Assembly (NCBI RefSeq): GCF_910589235.1
Contig: NC_060955.1
Coordinates: 4,121,001-4,185,000, forward strand
DNA from: Vespa crabro
Taxonomy: Eukaryota; Arthropoda; Insecta; Hymenoptera; Vespidae
Direction: 5' to 3'
Length of the DNA: 64,000 nucleotides
Part shown: one piece after another, positions 42,090 through 54,939 of the stretch
Layout: each line of letters starts with the position of its first letter
Numbering within the stretch: position 1 is the first letter of the stretch
Program-made: the position numbers and the translations under genes
The notes under the pieces: model-generated
Told to the model about the DNA's origin: nothing
Databases searched by the model: none
Seen by the model: the letters and a program-made list of their open reading frames with translations, nothing else

Positions 42090-44315
42090 TTTATTTAAAT
42101 TGCGACGTATGTAAATGATTTATGTCTGAATACTAAAATACGTTCGTTCTCTACGATCTCACCGAACCGTATGAAGGCCAAATGTTATGTATCCCACACA
42201 GACTCTCGTTGTTTACATTCGAGTATATATATTTGTATGACAGAACACGTTTCAGTACATTGTTATCCTGTATATTGTTGTATTCAATATATATATTCTT
42301 TCTTTTGATTTCACGATACAGAATCTTTGGCTAATGTTGTCTCCTTTGTTTCTTTTTCTTTCTTTTTTTTTTTTTTCTTTTCTTTTCTTTTATTTATGAA
42401 ATATTGCGACTTCATAATAAAAGTAATATAGTAACGTACTTATATACATATATCATTACTATTTTTACATTCTTGAGAGATAAAGGAAATGTAGTGTCTC
42501 CAGAGAAAAGGTATCTAATCGTGTACGGAACTTTTATAATTGGTTCTACCTTACCGCGAAAACTGTTGTTATGAGTGAACTCCGTAAAAACTTTTCCTAC
42601 TAATTTTACCAGTTGACGATGGTTATAATGTAAAAAAATAAGAATGAATGGTACTTTCGAGAAAAAGAAAGAAATAGAAAAAGAACCGAAGGTATGAGAT
42701 AATAAACGTCGCGTAAAATTCGATATCAACAAATATGTATAATCATCGTAAATAAATTTACGAAAGAGTGTAAAAGTAAGTTTAAAAATGATTTCCACGT
42801 ATTGTTTAAGTAAAATGGAATGGATATGTTCTGTCGTGAATTTCTCGTCACGATTTTATCCTTGCTTTTTCAAGCGCTATAACGAAACAATCACGTTTAC
42901 CACTCACGTTTATAACTTGACCTTCCGTTTCTATGCTTTTACGTCGCTTAAGCGTATTCTTTTCGTTCTCAGGATAAAACAAGTAGCAACTACTTTGATA
43001 TTCGTACGAACAATCTTTTTTCTTTCATCGTAGAAAGTTTCCATTTTTGTTTGTTCCGTACGATACAATAATGGAAGGAACGATGATGATCGGATCGAAC
43101 AGTTTTGTCTCCAGATTCTTGAAGCGTAGTAAATGGCAGAATTTACATCCAACGTTTGCTCGAACGATCACGACCATATGTTTGTCTTCTATGTTTATAT
43201 CTTTCCTTTTCCTTGATCTACCCTTTCTCTCGCTCTTTGCCTTTATTGTCTATCTCCGTTTTCGTCGTTCTTCTTCGTGCATCGGCCAGGAAGTTTATCC
43301 GAACCCGACGCGCCAATTTAGACGGAATCGCCGGCACGTTCGCTTTCCTTCCATCAAATTGCGACTCGCTATGGCTTTCCTACGATTCCAGAACAAATCA
43401 ATTCGACGTTCTGCCACCGAAGCAAGCAACCCTTCGCTTTCGATATCCATGAAGCTTCGCCGCTAAAATATGGACGTTCGAAGGATCTCGCGAATCCTAA
43501 CCGTTTTGTCACGATCGCAGCCTTCTGATTCCAGAACTTCTCCTTGCTTCCTTTACCCTCCCTCTCCTTCTTACCTCCGACCCCTTTATTTCTCCGTTTC
43601 TATCTCCTTTGGTTATATCTTCGTAGATCGTCGCTCGTTTCGAACTCGAACGAAAATCAAATCGTGCTCGTGCGCTCGATTTCATTTGGATAGTTATTTG
43701 TTTTTTTCCCCCTGACGATCAAAATTGGTTTCTTCCTTCATATATATCTATATATATATATGTACGTAGATACATATATAAATAAAATATACATATATAT
43801 TTTTTTTCTTTTTTCTTTTTTTTCTTTCATTTTATTCCAAAATAATAATAAACAAATTTCAAGAGAAAATATATAAAATAATTCGACACCCTCTATAGAA
43901 AGAGTTCAGTATTATGTAAGAAGAGAGTTTAAGGCCTTGATAAAGACGCGGTAGTGCTTGTAGGTACGTGCTTTTAAAGATATCACGAAGTTTAGGGTAT
44001 TTCCTTCGCAGTAGGCAGAAAAGCATGACTTTTAAAGAGCCCTTCACAAGATATTTATCGTTGTTCAAGTATCGAGCAGAAAAGCCGAACATTAGCCTTC
44101 CTCTTTTCCGACCTCTTCTTTTCCTCCCTTGCGTCTCGGCAACGATACGATGGCTCTTTCAGTAACGATGAGTAACCATTAACGTGCAAAGGACCTTTCG
44201 ACTATTCCTCTCTCTCTCTTTCTCTCTCTCTCTTTCTTCTTCTCCCTCTTCGTTTTCTTTCCTTTTCACAGTTTATCCCTTTCGCTGTCTCGCCGCACGT
44301 CGAATCTTCTTCCCT

Positions 44316-44353
<38 letters not shown>

Positions 44354-44400
44354 TTTATTTCTCTTCGTTTCTCATTTCCACGTGAAATTCTCGTCTTCTA

Positions 44401-44470
44401 CGCACACACGCACATGCGCGCACACATATACACACATACACACATACACATACACATACACATACATACA
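44401..44470. repeat. (CA)n-rich imperfect repeat
   Basis: CA repeats with CG, TA and TACA interruptions over about 70 bp. Confidence 0.85.
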
Positions 44471-44816
44471 GAGAAAAAGAGAGAGAGCCCTTCGTTCTCT
44501 TTCCAAGCGAATAAACCGGAGAAGTGAGAGTCGACCATTTAAAAGAGAGACATTCAGCGAGTTCAAGTACACACTCTTACTGGTGCTATCAGAACTCGTT
44601 ATAAGGTATACAAATGGTACGCAGGACTCTTTGAGTGAGTGCTTGCCCAGCAGTTCTCACTGTATCTAAAGCTTTCCCTGATGTTCTTCCCTTGTTGGTG
44701 GTTTATTAACTTATCGAAGTTTAAATTTCTTTGAAATGAATCAGTACATTGACAAATACCAAATTTCGAATCGGTTGATGTTATCGGTCGACGTGTGTAC
44801 GTAATGTTTCAATTTT

Positions 44817-44848
<32 letters not shown>

Positions 44849-45213
44849 TTTCATTTTTTCTTTTCAGGTTTATTGATTTTTCATTCGATTACACTCTCGC
44901 CGGAAATATTTATTTTTCGTTGGTTTGTCGTTGATTCACGATTTTAATTACTGATTCGGATTGTTTCGATTATTTTGTATTCAGTTGAAATCAATGAAAA
45001 CATTGAATTATTTCAAATGAGTAGAACTTTTATCTTACAAATGTCACTGCAATAACCAATTGTCATAGGCGTTTGCAAATAGTTCCGACTCAAGCGTTCA
45101 CGATTATTAATATGAAGGTAATCTGTTTTATAAAAAATGTATAAACAAAGCGCGCTCGAGAAAAAATAGAAGAATAATAATGAAAGCGTGGCGGCTTCTG
45201 TGCCGCTAAGATT

Positions 45214-45311
45214 AAAAAGGGAAAGAAAAAGAAAGAAGAAGAAGAAGAAGAGGAGAAGGTGGAGGAGGAGGAGAAGGAGGAGAAGGAGGAAGAAGAAGAA
45301 GAAGAGAGAAA
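45214..45311 (+). repeat. Homopurine GAA/GGA tract
   Basis: About 98 bp of almost pure purine on the + strand (one T, in GGTGG) made of AAG, GAA and GGA triplets. It reads K/E/R-rich in + frames and S-rich in minus frames. Long mirror-like homopurine tracts can form intramolecular triplex DNA. Confidence 0.85.
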
Positions 45312-45820
45312 GCTCAAGGTCAAGCGCGAAGCTTTTCAACGATGCACGTTCTCTCACAACCCTTTTTATTTTTCTTCCTTTTCGACTGGGAAGGGAAAAC
45401 GCAAAAGCTTCTTACTGCCCGAGTAATCTCCTTTTTCTTTTATTTTCTTTTCTCTTTTTCTTTTCTTTTTTATTTTTAGTTTATTTCTTTTTTTTTTTTA
45501 CTTTTTATTTCTTTTTCTCTTTCTTTTTTTCTTTTTTTTTTTTTGTTTTCTTTTTTTTTTTTTTGTAAACTTGCACGTCTGCTTTGCGTCTGTGTTCATG
45601 GATGCACGCGGCTTCGGTAAAATAATAATGCATTTGCGACTTGCGTAGAAATTGAATAACAGTCGCGCTTGAATAATACAGATATGTAAATGGAGGTTGG
45701 TACAGGGTTGATACGGGGTTGGGTACGAGGTGCCGGAAACGTAGACGGGATCATTTATATTGTATCCGTGCCGTCGTTTTCTCCTATCTCTACCGACTGC
45801 GTTTCAACCTTGCTTTCCTC

Positions 45821-45856
45821 CCTTTCTCCCTTTCTCCCTTTCTCCCTTTCTCCCTT

Positions 45857-45899
<43 letters not shown>
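45821..45899. repeat. (TCCCTTTC)n and (TCTCTCTCTTTC)n arrays
   Basis: About five or six 8-bp units are followed by about four 12-bp units, all pyrimidine on the + strand. Confidence 0.88.
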
Positions 45900-46114
45900 T
45901 TATACTTTGTTCTGTGTTCGTTCTACGCTCGTCCGCCTAGTTTTAGCGTCCCTTCTCTTTCCTTCCTTCTATGTATATGTACTTTTGTCTCTTTCTCTCT
46001 TTCGATTTTTCCATTCGGAATCATTTCATTCTGTACCTATTCCAAAAGGTCTCGCTCATCTTCCTCTCAAGATCTCCCTTTTTCTTATTAGATTTTTCGT
46101 GTATGCGACTTGAT

Positions 46115-46145
<31 letters not shown>

Positions 46146-46266
46146 ATCTCTATCTCTTTTTCTCTCTTTCTATTTTTCTCTTTCTCTGTCTTTATCGTTG
46201 ATAAGCGTTTCCTCTTCCAGCTGTCTCTCTTTCTATTTCTTTCGATTTTATGTACATTTTTCATTT

Positions 46267-46268
<2 letters not shown>

Positions 46269-46339
<71 letters not shown>

Positions 46340-46342
46340 CTC
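46269..46342. repeat. (TC)n(TCTG)n(TCTA)n compound microsatellite
   Basis: A CT run passes into about six TCTG units and then three or four TCTA units. Confidence 0.9.
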
Positions 46343-48774
46343 TCCTTCTTTCTTTTACCCTTTTCAATTCTGTTTCTTGTCTCATGCGATTATAACGTCA
46401 CTAAAGTATTATTTCTTCGTTATAATTACCATCATTTTCTGAATTTCGTGGATTTTCAAGAACCCCATTGCTTTGGCGTTCCCTCATTTCAAAACAATAC
46501 CATGGTAGAGGGATGGATTTTCCAAAATCCTTGTTTTGTCGGGAACCCAGTGAATTCATCGAAATGATTTTACTTGGCATACTTCAATGAGGGTAACACG
46601 AGTATAGAGTACAGCTACGATTTTACCTTAACCCGGATTAGAGAAATATACCTATTTCAAACGACCGAATGACTTTAGTACGATGTTCTAAATCTACCCT
46701 CCAGCGGTATAAATTATTTCATTCTCTCAGGGTTACTAAATGTATATTTCAATAATAGTTAATTTAATAGGAAGAGGTTTATAATATCAGATTTAATGAA
46801 TTATTCTAATGTAAAATTGTTCGTGAATAATGTGAAATAGGTAGAGATGGGAAGGGGGATGGGAAAGGAGAGAAAAGCAAAAAAAAAAACAAGAAATATC
46901 ATAAGAAGCTAATAAAAAGAAATGATGTGTTTTATGAAAATGTAACCCTTTTCGTGTTCGCTTCTTTACTAATGAGAGAGAAAGATCGCTCTTAAGCTTT
47001 CTTATCTCTTTCGTTTATGTTTCCATATGTGCGTATACACGCGCATACGCGCAAAAGACGTCGGATCGGACGTTGCGATTTGGTGCATTTAACTCGAAAA
47101 AGAGAAAGAGAAAGAGAGAGATAAAGTGAGAAAGTGAGAAAGAAAAAGAGAGAGGAGCTTTGCCTTTAGGGGATGGTCTTTGTTCTTGAAGATCTTACAC
47201 AAATGCAAGTTAATCCGATTTGTGCTACATTCGAAATATAATCGGAGCTTTCTCGAGAATGTATAAGTGTGAACGTACACGACTACATCGGGCGGAAGTC
47301 CTTCTTCAAGTTTAATAACGGTTTTCCGGTTTTCATCGAGGTTATTTGATCGCGACGAAATTTAAGCCGACCACCAACCATCGTTTCGTTCTCATTGCAT
47401 TCTTTTTGGTTTCTTTTTAAAGCTCCTCACGGATAAAAAAAAAAAAGTTCTTTCATTGGATTTTCCTTTCTCGGTTATGCCATTTCGAAGTATTCTCTTT
47501 TATTACTTTACATATAGATGCATTTATTACATTACACTGATCTCCCATGATATTGCTTTTCCACTGACTATAGATCTACATTTTTATCTTTTATGAAATC
47601 GGAAAGTCGAGGATTTAATATTGCAAATTGTCATTAAACTGGTTGACGTTATTTTATTCGTTTGTTCGTGTATTAATACTTATTTGCATATTAATGTTCG
47701 AAAAATAGTTTTTCCAGATGTTTTATCTTGATAATAGCACCGTAGACTCGTTTTATTTTATTTACCGTGTTATTACAATGAAATAAAGATGATCGAAAAA
47801 GGAGAAAGAAAAAAAAAAAAAATAAGAATGTTCAGCCCCGCGATGACTCTATAACCAATTAACGTTTTTATGGCCTCTAGAAGAAACTTGTTTTATCGTA
47901 GTAGTCATTAGCAGCTACGCTTTGCACGGCTATATTCATGCAAATTAAATCGATCCTTCTAACGGCTGGTTAACTATAAAATACGCTAAGGAATTTGATT
48001 ACATCGTCTTGTTACAGAATCGTCCATGGAAACGTTACATGTATATTGAGATTTTTCCTTCGGAAATGTTGCTTTCTACCTTCTCTTTCTTTTTATCTTT
48101 TCTTTTTTTATTTCTTTCCTTTTTTTTCTTTTTTCCTTTTCTTTTTTGATCTCCTTGAGAATCTCGAATGATCGGACCGGATAAGAGGATGCGAACGAAC
48201 GGCTCTTATCGTTTGTGCATTATCTAGATCGAAAGATAAAGGGAATTTGATGCATCTCTTCAGACGGAATGGATTTGCATGGGAGATGTCGTTTGCCAGG
48301 AAAATGGATTTTCTTCTGACGGAGGGCTAACTTGAATAATTATCCAAACGTTTTGCTCAAATGTGAGGTTAACAAATCTTTAGAGTTAGCAATTAAATTA
48401 TTTAGAAAAAATGAACGTGGAAGAAGAAATGAAAATTTCTTATACTATTTATTTCATATGATAGATTCGTCTGATCAATAATATATAAACCATGGATATA
48501 CAACTTGAAGTAGGGAAACTAACGTATTGTATTGAGATATCTTCTTCGTTTTGAATGAAGTCGCATAGAGTAGAATGTTAGTACTCCATCGTATCGGAGT
48601 CAAAGGAAGTAGCAGCGACAAGCAAGCCTTAATGACTTCTCGACGACACAATTAGGTTCTCGCGAAACGACGTGAGATAAATTTAAATGCATATTTGGAG
48701 TATAGCGAGACTAGCCGAAGGGAAAAAAAGAAATAAGAATAAAAAGAGTAGTAAATGAAAATAGAAAGAGAGAA

Positions 48775-48778
<4 letters not shown>

Positions 48779-48817
<39 letters not shown>
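48779..48817. repeat. (GA)n microsatellite in intron 14
   Basis: About 39 bp of perfect GA repeat. Confidence 0.93.
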
Positions 48818-48818
<1 letters not shown>

Positions 48819-49756
48819 GAGGAAGAAGAGGGAAGATCAACTTCTCTTGATATGAGAATGAAATAGCTCTTTCCTTTTTTTTTATTCTTTTTTTTCCTTT
48901 TTTTATCACGATCCAGCGTGTCTCTTAATAAAAGCAAAGTGTAAGGGTAGATAGATGTGCAAGTGTGACACGATGCGGCCATGTCCTCGGCGATCTATAC
49001 CGAAAACGAAATTACGTTTCAGAGAGATAATGCATGCCTTTCCGAGCACGGACAACGTTAACGTTCCTCTCAAACGACATTTCCACAGTTAATGACGTAC
49101 TACCGGGACGTCATTCGATCCTCAAAAAAATTACTTTTCGTCTCGAGCGTTCACGAATACGTTCCTATCTATTGGAACCGACGACCTCTATCGGATCGAA
49201 ATCGTGCCACGAATCGAAAGAACCTCTTTACTTCGTCAGCTGCTCCCACTTCCTTCTCTTTTCTTTTTTTTTTTTTTTTCTTTTTCATCTTATCAAGATA
49301 GTAAATTACTACGGCCTCCAATTACCTAACGTTAATTAAGGGAATATTTATTTATTTTCCCAATTATTTCTTTCGTAATGCGACATAGTCTCAAATATCC
49401 TATCATCGATCTTTTCTCAGATTGCTTGTCGCGCTTGTCCTATACTTATTGTTAACCTAAATTGCATCGTACTTATGAGCGGCGATATGTATTGTCCTAT
49501 TTCTTTTTTTTTTTTTGTTTCTTTCTTTTCTTTTTTTTTTTATTTTTCTTTTTTTGCTTCTTTTTCTTCTTCGACTTTATAATATTTTACCCAACGCTTT
49601 TACCCTGACCTACATACGAGCTGAAACGTCAGTTTGTTTTAACTACAGCGAGATCTTTTTTATTCTTATTTTTTTCTTCATTTCTTCTTTTCTTTTATCT
49701 TTATTCGCTCTTAACCTCAATCCTTCTTTCGCGTTTTCTTTTCCATTTGTCTGATT

Positions 49757-49761
<5 letters not shown>

Positions 49762-49807
<46 letters not shown>
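49762..49807. repeat. (TC)n microsatellite in intron 14
   Basis: About 46 bp of perfect TC repeat. Confidence 0.94.
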
Positions 49808-49811
<4 letters not shown>

Positions 49812-52653
49812 TTTTTTTTGTTTGCATTCAAGCTAATTCACGTTAATTAATTTTAATCTCTTTTCTTAATATTTCCCAAAGTCTTTATAACAATTTGTCT
49901 GTACATTGCGGATTAAATGATATATCATATAATACTTAATGGTTCGAAATTTATAATTTCATGTTAGACAATATTTTTCGTGTATGACAAGACACATTTC
50001 TCTCATTTTGAGAATCGTGCTCGCTTAACATACGAAACGATCTATGAGAGGTACACGTCGTTTTAAACTCCGTATCTTCGCCAATATTTGCCAAAGAATT
50101 TGACTCTTCCGAGAGCCATAATGCTGCTCTCCCATGTAAGTGACCGCCGATGTTAATTTATAGGCGGAATAACGACTTTCCGATCCTGGATACTTGCCAT
50201 AACGCGGCGAGGCTGTATCGAAAGGGCTGGGGTGGTTTTACTGCGTCGAATAAATTTCAGGAAAGTACTTGCTCTGATCCATAAAGTAAGAAATCTGCTA
50301 GCCGAATTCTTCATCATATATTTTCTACCGTTCGAAATACATAGTTTATTTTTTTCAAGCACAGAAAAAAGTTTAGATGCTATATCTTCGAAATCCAACA
50401 TTATTGAAATTATATTTTTATTCTTTGAGAAAAAAAATTGTCTCAACAATGTTTGCGTTTTCGTTAAATTTTAGTTGCTTTTTCTTTCTTTATTTTTCTT
50501 TCTTTATTTTCTTTTCTTTTCTTTCCCTTTTTTTTTTTTTTTAATTTTGATGGAACAAATTTTCAACGAAGGTTTGATCGCACGAGTGCAGAAAGTGAAT
50601 AGAAATGATACCGACGTTTCTTCCTTTTTTTTTTTCGATTCGGTTTTACAGGCAGAAAGGAATTGGGATTTTTTGAAAGCCTAAAAGCTTCAGAGTCAGC
50701 TTGTTACGTCGACAATCACTGATACGCTCGATGTGACAGAAAATCAATGATGTCTTATCAATAAGTAGAGATCCCGTTTCCCGTTTTTCTTTGTTTACAT
50801 TCTTTTTTCTTTCTCTCCTTTTTTCTTTTTTTTGTTTTTAATCTCACATTAAACTATGCAATTTTCGTATTAAAATATATCGATTGATCTATTTAAAAAA
50901 AAGAAAAAAGAAAATATCTATGAGCTCGATATCTCGAAAGAGATGATAATAATTTTTTGATAATCAAAATATTTTGCATTCTCAGATTAAACAATTTTTA
51001 TGACGTTTTATCGAAAGCAATTATTATAGTTACAGATTATATATATATATATATATATACGTACGCATGTAATACGACGTCATCTACACGTTTTAAGTTT
51101 AAAAGGAACTTCGGGAAAAAAGACTACGAGAGTATAAGCTTAAAATGAAAGGATAGAGAGAGAGAGAGGGAGGGAGAGAGAGAGAAAAAGAGAGAGACTG
51201 GCGTAATAAAAGTTTCAAAGCGAGACAGGTACCGGTAGTAACTACTATATTAATAGTAACGCGTACTGTTTCTCCCACGGCATTTCTCTCATACAATCTA
51301 CGGAAAGTACATAGTACCTGTGTTTCATAGGTATATATGCTTTCGAGGTATTAGAAAATTTATCACGCTTCCGTACCGGTCGAGCTTCTCTATCTATCGA
51401 GTAGCTGAATACGTTTTCTCTGACGCTATTAACATAATTTCCCTCGTCCCTTTTCCGGATGAAAGCAAACCGGTGAAGGTTAAGTTGGAGTTTCTCTTCT
51501 TTAATGTCATGGCTTATCGGGATCATCGATTACAGAGAACGGATCCTAACGAAGTCGTTCGAGGTACGACGAGTCATTTCCTCCACTGCTTTTACTGAAA
51601 TTGTATGTAAATTAAAAGAAAAGAAGAAGCTGGGGGTTGGCTTGTAAAAAAAAAAAAAGAAAAAAAAAATGTTATTGCGGTCTCTTCTTTTTTTTCTTCC
51701 TTCCTTTCTTTTTCTTCCTTTCTTTTTTTTTTTCTTTTTCCCTTTCTCTTTGGCTCCCTCTCGAAAAGAAAATAGCAAGGATGAGCAGAGACGAGAACGT
51801 CGAGATTGAACGAGCGACTTAGAGAGTCTGTGAGGAGTCGAGGATCGTACTGGGATGAAACGGACGAAAAAAAAATCTAGACTGGAGAAAAAAGGGGAAG
51901 GGTCATTTTGGGTTAGATTTGGCTAGATAATCCATCTTAGTTGGAAGAGAAGAAGAGGGCTTGTCCTTTTTTTGTGTCGAAGAAATGCCCGGGCATAATA
52001 ATTTCATACTTTTAGTCGAGACACGCTATTTCCTTCTCTCTTCCACACTGATCCTTACACACAAACACATATACACACACACATATATAAAAGCTCACTT
52101 CTTGCCCCTCTATGTGTCTCTCTTTCACCCCGGAGTAAATCCACCCTATTTCGCGACAGCTCTGCACTTTCACTGCCGACGATCTAACCCCTCATTGCTA
52201 ACGCGAATCCCAGGGATATAATCGAGTTCTCAGGCGCGGAGAGACCTGCTCCAACGTTGATAATATTTCTGAAATCTTGTAAGAAGGGTGGACCGTAGTT
52301 TCCCTTCTCTTTTCTATTTTTTCGATCATCCATGTAACTACGATGTATGGCGATGACGACTATGACAACGACAACGACGAAAGGAACGATCACATCCGAC
52401 GTGATAATTTCATTTCATATGAATCAATTTCCTTTTTCGTTTTCACGGGAAGTATATCATAGGCGAATAAATGTGAACGTTAAACGAAAGATCATGAAGA
52501 TTCTCTTGCATTTTTCGTGGAATAATGAATGGCACATATACTTAATTGATTAGAATTCTCGTATCATCCTCAATCGTGGTTTTTAATGAATATATCGGCG
52601 AAGTAATACTTGTGATGAATTAAAAATTAATATTAATTTTTATCAAGCAACAA

Positions 52654-52654
<1 letters not shown>

Positions 52655-52683
<29 letters not shown>
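52655..52683. repeat. (TG)n microsatellite in intron 14
   Basis: About 14 TG units. Confidence 0.92.
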
Positions 52684-52686
<3 letters not shown>

Positions 52687-54162
52687 CATGTAGTTATGTA
52701 TGTATGTATAATATTATAATTGAAGGTTCTTTTCCAAATTCTCATCTCAAACGTTTTAACGAACGTTGTAAGGAAAGGATAATTTCGAGAAATTAATGAG
52801 GTCCGTCCAATTGAAAACTCGTCCCTTCTTTCTTCGTTCGTTTTTCCTTTTAACAAGCCTTGCTGAAGTAGAAGCTTCAGCTGTTATTAATCATTGATAA
52901 GGAAACCGATTAAGAAACGCAAACTGGTTAAAATTGGAAAGTTAGTACAAAGAAATCTGTTTTCCTTGAAATAAATACGCTTCAGAAATATTCTCTTTTG
53001 GTTTCTACCAAACGATGAGTGTTTGAAAGGGAAATGGAAAACTAAGGGGAAGAAGTACTTATAGAAAAGAGGAAGAGGAGGATAGAATGAAATAGAAGAA
53101 GAGAAAGTGAGGTTCTTCGATGGAGGGTTATAATTACGTTGTTAATAAACCTTAAGGGAAACTCGTCGGACCTTAGCAAGATCTTTCGATGCTTTTCGCA
53201 TCCCGAGCTTCTGACATTCTTCAGATCGCATGCCTGTTTGAAACGGCTTCATCCAATTAAGTTTAAAAGCGGCACTCGATCGATCGAAGAAATTGAATTA
53301 CTGATTCCGACATCATCGTTCATTCGCTGTAATTACTTCGGCGCTTATTTAACTTCAAGGTGGATCTAGGAAGCATCGGAATCCATGTATGGCCTTATAA
53401 GCGTAAGCATGTACTCATACATATAGACACATACAAACGCACGTACGCGCGCGCGAATACATACTTGGCCAATGCATATTCGCATACTAGTTCGTTCTTA
53501 CGTATGTATGGACACGTCGACATAGTCAGCTCTCTGAAATTTCTCCATCGTGATTGCGTTTGTTGCAAGCACCTGCGTAATCCTGGCAATCTTCATCTCT
53601 CCCTCCCTCTTCTCCCTCTTTCCCTGCTTCCAACAGTCAGCTTCGCAACACCCTACGTATAACCTACCTCCTTGTATCGCCTGAACCAATTATCTCTCCT
53701 ACCTTTGATGTTGTCCAGCTTCCGTATAGGTGTTTGCGACAAACAGCGCGAGTCGACATGATAAAGGAATATTCTCGTAGATTTATCGAATACGTGTGAG
53801 CACGCTGATTGAGTTATTTAATGCGACGTCTTACGTTTTCTTTTTATTATTCGAAAGGGATGATTCTTTTTTTTTTGTCCTTTCCTTTTTTTTTTCTTCT
53901 TTTCTTTTGTTTAAATTATTTCGACGTAAGAAAAAGAGAGAGAGAGAGAGACAACCAGAGAATGGAAAAAGAAAAGGAGATACGTTGAAATAGAGAGATA
54001 TTTTCAATAAGCATAAATCATAAAGAGGAAAGTAAAAAAAAAAAAATCAAATAAAAGAGATTTCCTTTGAAAATCGTAAAGATTCGATTGAAATAAATAT
54101 CTTCTCTGTGAGCTATCATGCCAAAGTGGGAATAATTCTATGTCTAACGAAAAACACGTAGA

Positions 54163-54164
<2 letters not shown>

Positions 54165-54202
<38 letters not shown>
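54165..54202. repeat. (AT)n microsatellite in intron 14
   Basis: About 19 AT units, then ACATATATAT. Confidence 0.93.
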
Positions 54203-54209
<7 letters not shown>

Positions 54210-54906
54210 TATATGAAGGAAAAAAAATTCAATTCAATTATTGGATCATAGAAGAGATCGCAGTAATCGTATTATAAAAGAAATTACAAAAGTAATAGCG
54301 ACTGTCACGCAATTTCAATCACAAAATGACTGCTTGAAGGAATTCGAAAGGTAGTTCATAAGATTCGATAAAAAGGATAAATTAATTTTCTCTATCAAAA
54401 GCCTAATATGATTTGATCAGTTTATCCAATCATCCAAGCTTTTGTATATCAAACTGAACCTTGGATAGTTGCCGATAGAAATCACAAGGCTGTTGAAGGG
54501 GTTCTTCTTCTTTCTTCCTTTTCTTTTTTCCTTTTCTTTCTTTTCCTTTTTTTCCTTTTTCCTTTCTTTTTTTTTTCAACTTTAATCCGATTCTCTGTTC
54601 GGAAACATCGTAAAGACCAAGTTTCCAAAGGAGGATAGCTTAAAATGAGAAACACGAGGAAGTTATGAAGTCTCGGATGAAGGTCCGTCGACTCGCGTTA
54701 ACGCTTCTTTAAGAAAGTTCGAAAAGCAAGTCAGAATCTCGTAATTCATAATTCCTACGGGTATTTATCGTTCGTTGTGTGGAGGCAAAAAGTGTCTACT
54801 GACTTTAAAGTTTAATGATGTGCTCTTCCGATAATGACTTTCAACCGTAGAATTTCTTCTCTTCAAAGAACTCACGCATACGTACAAACAACCATAGACT
54901 ATCACA

Positions 54907-54911
<5 letters not shown>

Positions 54912-54939
<28 letters not shown>
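54912..54939. repeat. (GA)n microsatellite in intron 14
   Basis: About 14 GA units. Confidence 0.92.

Larger units (their letters stand above)
37238..45187 (+). other. timeout intron 14, first part
   Basis: Non-coding as far as can be seen. It contains CT microsatellites (39280-39310, 39769-39819, 41281-41392, 44207-44350), a CA/TA repeat (42046-42089), a CA-rich tract (44401-44470) and many T-rich pyrimidine tracts. An orphan 139-codon frame lies at 43047-43466. No timeout-like or leucine-rich-repeat sequence was found. Confidence 0.75.

Noticed and set aside
44184..44669. 161-codon frame rich in S, L, T, H and Y
   Set aside because: It is a translated CT and CA microsatellite; residue patterns follow the repeats.
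44861..44873. Possible recursive splice site (polypyrimidine tract then CAG|GTTTAT)
   Set aside because: The acceptor half is strong, but GTTTAT does not fit the GTRAGT donor half that ratchet sites need.
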